Source: an uncultured Erysipelotrichaceae bacterium (GTDB lineage Bacteria > Bacillota_I > Bacilli_A > Erysipelotrichales > Erysipelotrichaceae). Taken from it: 5,605 nucleotides of DNA. The translations under genes were made by a program, and so were the position numbers. The stretch is taken from the NCBI GenBank assembly GCA_905201565.1, contig CAJKOS010000122.1, forward strand, positions 1-5,605. Reading direction: 5' to 3'. The notes beneath the pieces were generated by a model that ran no database searches, had not been told where the DNA came from, and saw nothing but the letters and a program-made list of their open reading frames with translations. This document shows, piece after piece, positions 5,193 to 5,605 of this stretch. How positions within the stretch are numbered: position 1 is the stretch's first letter; every line of letters begins with the position of its first letter.

Positions 5193-5221
5193 ATTATAAC
5201 AAAGCAACATATATATGTCAA
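5193..5221 (-). promoter_or_regulatory. Consensus SigA promoter of the SH3-domain gene
   Basis: The minus strand has a perfect -35 box TTGACA (5216-5221), a 17-bp spacer and a perfect -10 box TATAAT (5193-5198). The TG of an extended -10 lies one base upstream of the -10. Transcription should start near 5186, giving a leader of about 57 nt before the ATG at 5129. A consensus-strength promoter is typical of an abundant secreted protein and probably needs down-regulation by the flanking repeats. Confidence 0.85.
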
Positions 5222-5223
5222 CG

Positions 5224-5248
5224 TTTTCTTAGTGAATTCTTAAGAAAA
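5224..5248. repeat. 8-bp AT-rich inverted repeat just upstream of the -35 box
   Basis: TTTTCTTA (5224-5231) and TAAGAAAA (5241-5248) are perfect inverted arms around a 9-base centre. The repeat ends two bases from the -35 box of the SH3 gene promoter. That position suits an activator site (dyad operator). A role as a terminator for ridA is possible but weaker, since the stem has only one C-G pair. Confidence 0.4.
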
Positions 5249-5305
5249 TCTTGACTTTTTCCAACGAATAGGACTTATGTCGCATGAAATACTTATGTAA
5301 TAATT

Positions 5306-5605
5306 TTATTTTACAGCAATAGCCTCAACCTCAAGCATTACATCCTTTGGAAGCCTTGCGACCTCAACACAGCTTCTTGCAGGGTATGCTCCGTTAAAAA
5401 ATGTGGCATATACCTCATTTATTGCACCGAAGTCATTCATCTCCTTGATGAAAACTGTAGTCTTTACCACATTGTCCATGCTTGTTCCTGCTGCCTCAAG
5501 CAGACGTGACAGATTTGTAAATGCCTGCTTTGCCTGTGCCTGTGAGCCCTCAGGAATCTCACCGGTCTCCGGAACTACCGGTATCACTCCGGAAGTATAT
5601 ACCAT
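5306..5605 (-). CDS. ridA: RidA-family enamine/imine deaminase, 5' end cut by the window edge
   Basis: These are the last 99 residues of a RidA/YjgF/YER057c protein. RidA is a small trimeric cytoplasmic enzyme that hydrolyses reactive 2-aminoacrylate and related enamines/imines released by PLP enzymes such as threonine/serine dehydratase, protecting other PLP enzymes. Visible family features: VYTSGVIPVVPETGEIP near the cut, the helix QAKQAFTNLSRLLEAAG, VVKTTVFI, the signature ARSCVEVARLPKDVMLEVEAIA containing the Arg that binds the substrate carboxylate and the late Glu of the active site, and the normal short end after AIAVK. The Met at the window edge is internal: family members have about 25 more residues before it (typically ending in NGMVYTSG). 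All nine Glu codons are GAG. A 176-bp gap with its own promoter separates ridA from the SH3 gene, so they need not be co-transcribed. I see no clear ridA terminator. Confidence 0.95.
   Translation of the reverse strand: MVYTSGVIPVVPETGEIPEGSQAQAKQAFTNLSRLLEAAGTSMDNVVKTTVFIKEMNDFGAINEVYATFFNGAYPARSCVEVARLPKDVMLEVEAIAVK

Noticed and set aside
5250..5305. Intrinsic terminator after ridA
   Set aside because: The stretch is AT-rich but I find no GC-rich stem followed by a T run on the minus strand.
1..5605. CRISPR array, tRNA, rRNA or riboswitch
   Set aside because: I see no regularly spaced repeats, no tRNA cloverleaf with its conserved TTC motif, and no leader long or structured enough for a known riboswitch.

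Overview
All recognisable protein genes lie on the minus strand, so the window reads biologically from right to left. The gene content points to a low-to-medium GC member of the Bacillota. It carries a tightly overlapping cluster that corresponds to the end of the classical dnaB ... yycJ-htrA-rlmH (wal) neighbourhood. I infer an Erysipelotrichales-type organism for that part. No direct taxonomic marker is present, so this is tentative.

Right side (about 4395-5605): the 3' part of ridA, a 176-bp intergenic region with a consensus SigA promoter, and a secreted protein with two bacterial SH3 domains. This looks like the front half of a Lachnospiraceae-type SH3-NlpC/P60 cell-wall hydrolase. A tandem 20-bp repeat lies in its 5' leader and carries WalR-like TGTAAC/TGTTAC elements.

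Junction (about 4392-4410): the SH3 reading frame runs without a break into about 42 residues that look like the C-terminus of the replicative helicase DnaB. Codon preference changes across this point: Glu is mostly GAG to the right and mostly GAA to the left. The simplest reading is a join between two different genomic backgrounds, either an assembly chimera or a recombination. A genuine SH3-DnaB protein is less likely.

Middle and left (506-4266): after the dnaB end come a membrane-anchored LysM-G5-M23 (LytM) protein, the metallo-beta-lactamase-fold protein YycJ/WalJ, a membrane-anchored HtrA-like PDZ protein, and the 23S rRNA methyltransferase RlmH. Consecutive genes overlap by 4 bp (ATGA, GTGA, ATGA), except yycJ/htrA, which overlap by 95 bp. 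This indicates one translationally coupled operon. The two extracytoplasmic proteins look catalytically dead: the M23 domain has lost most metal and active-site residues, and the HtrA domain has lost all three members of its Ser-His-Asp triad. YycJ and RlmH keep their key motifs. I infer a cell-envelope scaffolding or sensing role for the two dead enzymes.

Far left (1-505): a 9-bp inverted repeat spans the rlmH stop codon. Next comes a small glycine-rich membrane protein with its own extended -10 promoter. At the window edge a bulged hairpin matches the right end of IS200/IS605 (TnpB) elements, whose body would lie outside the window.
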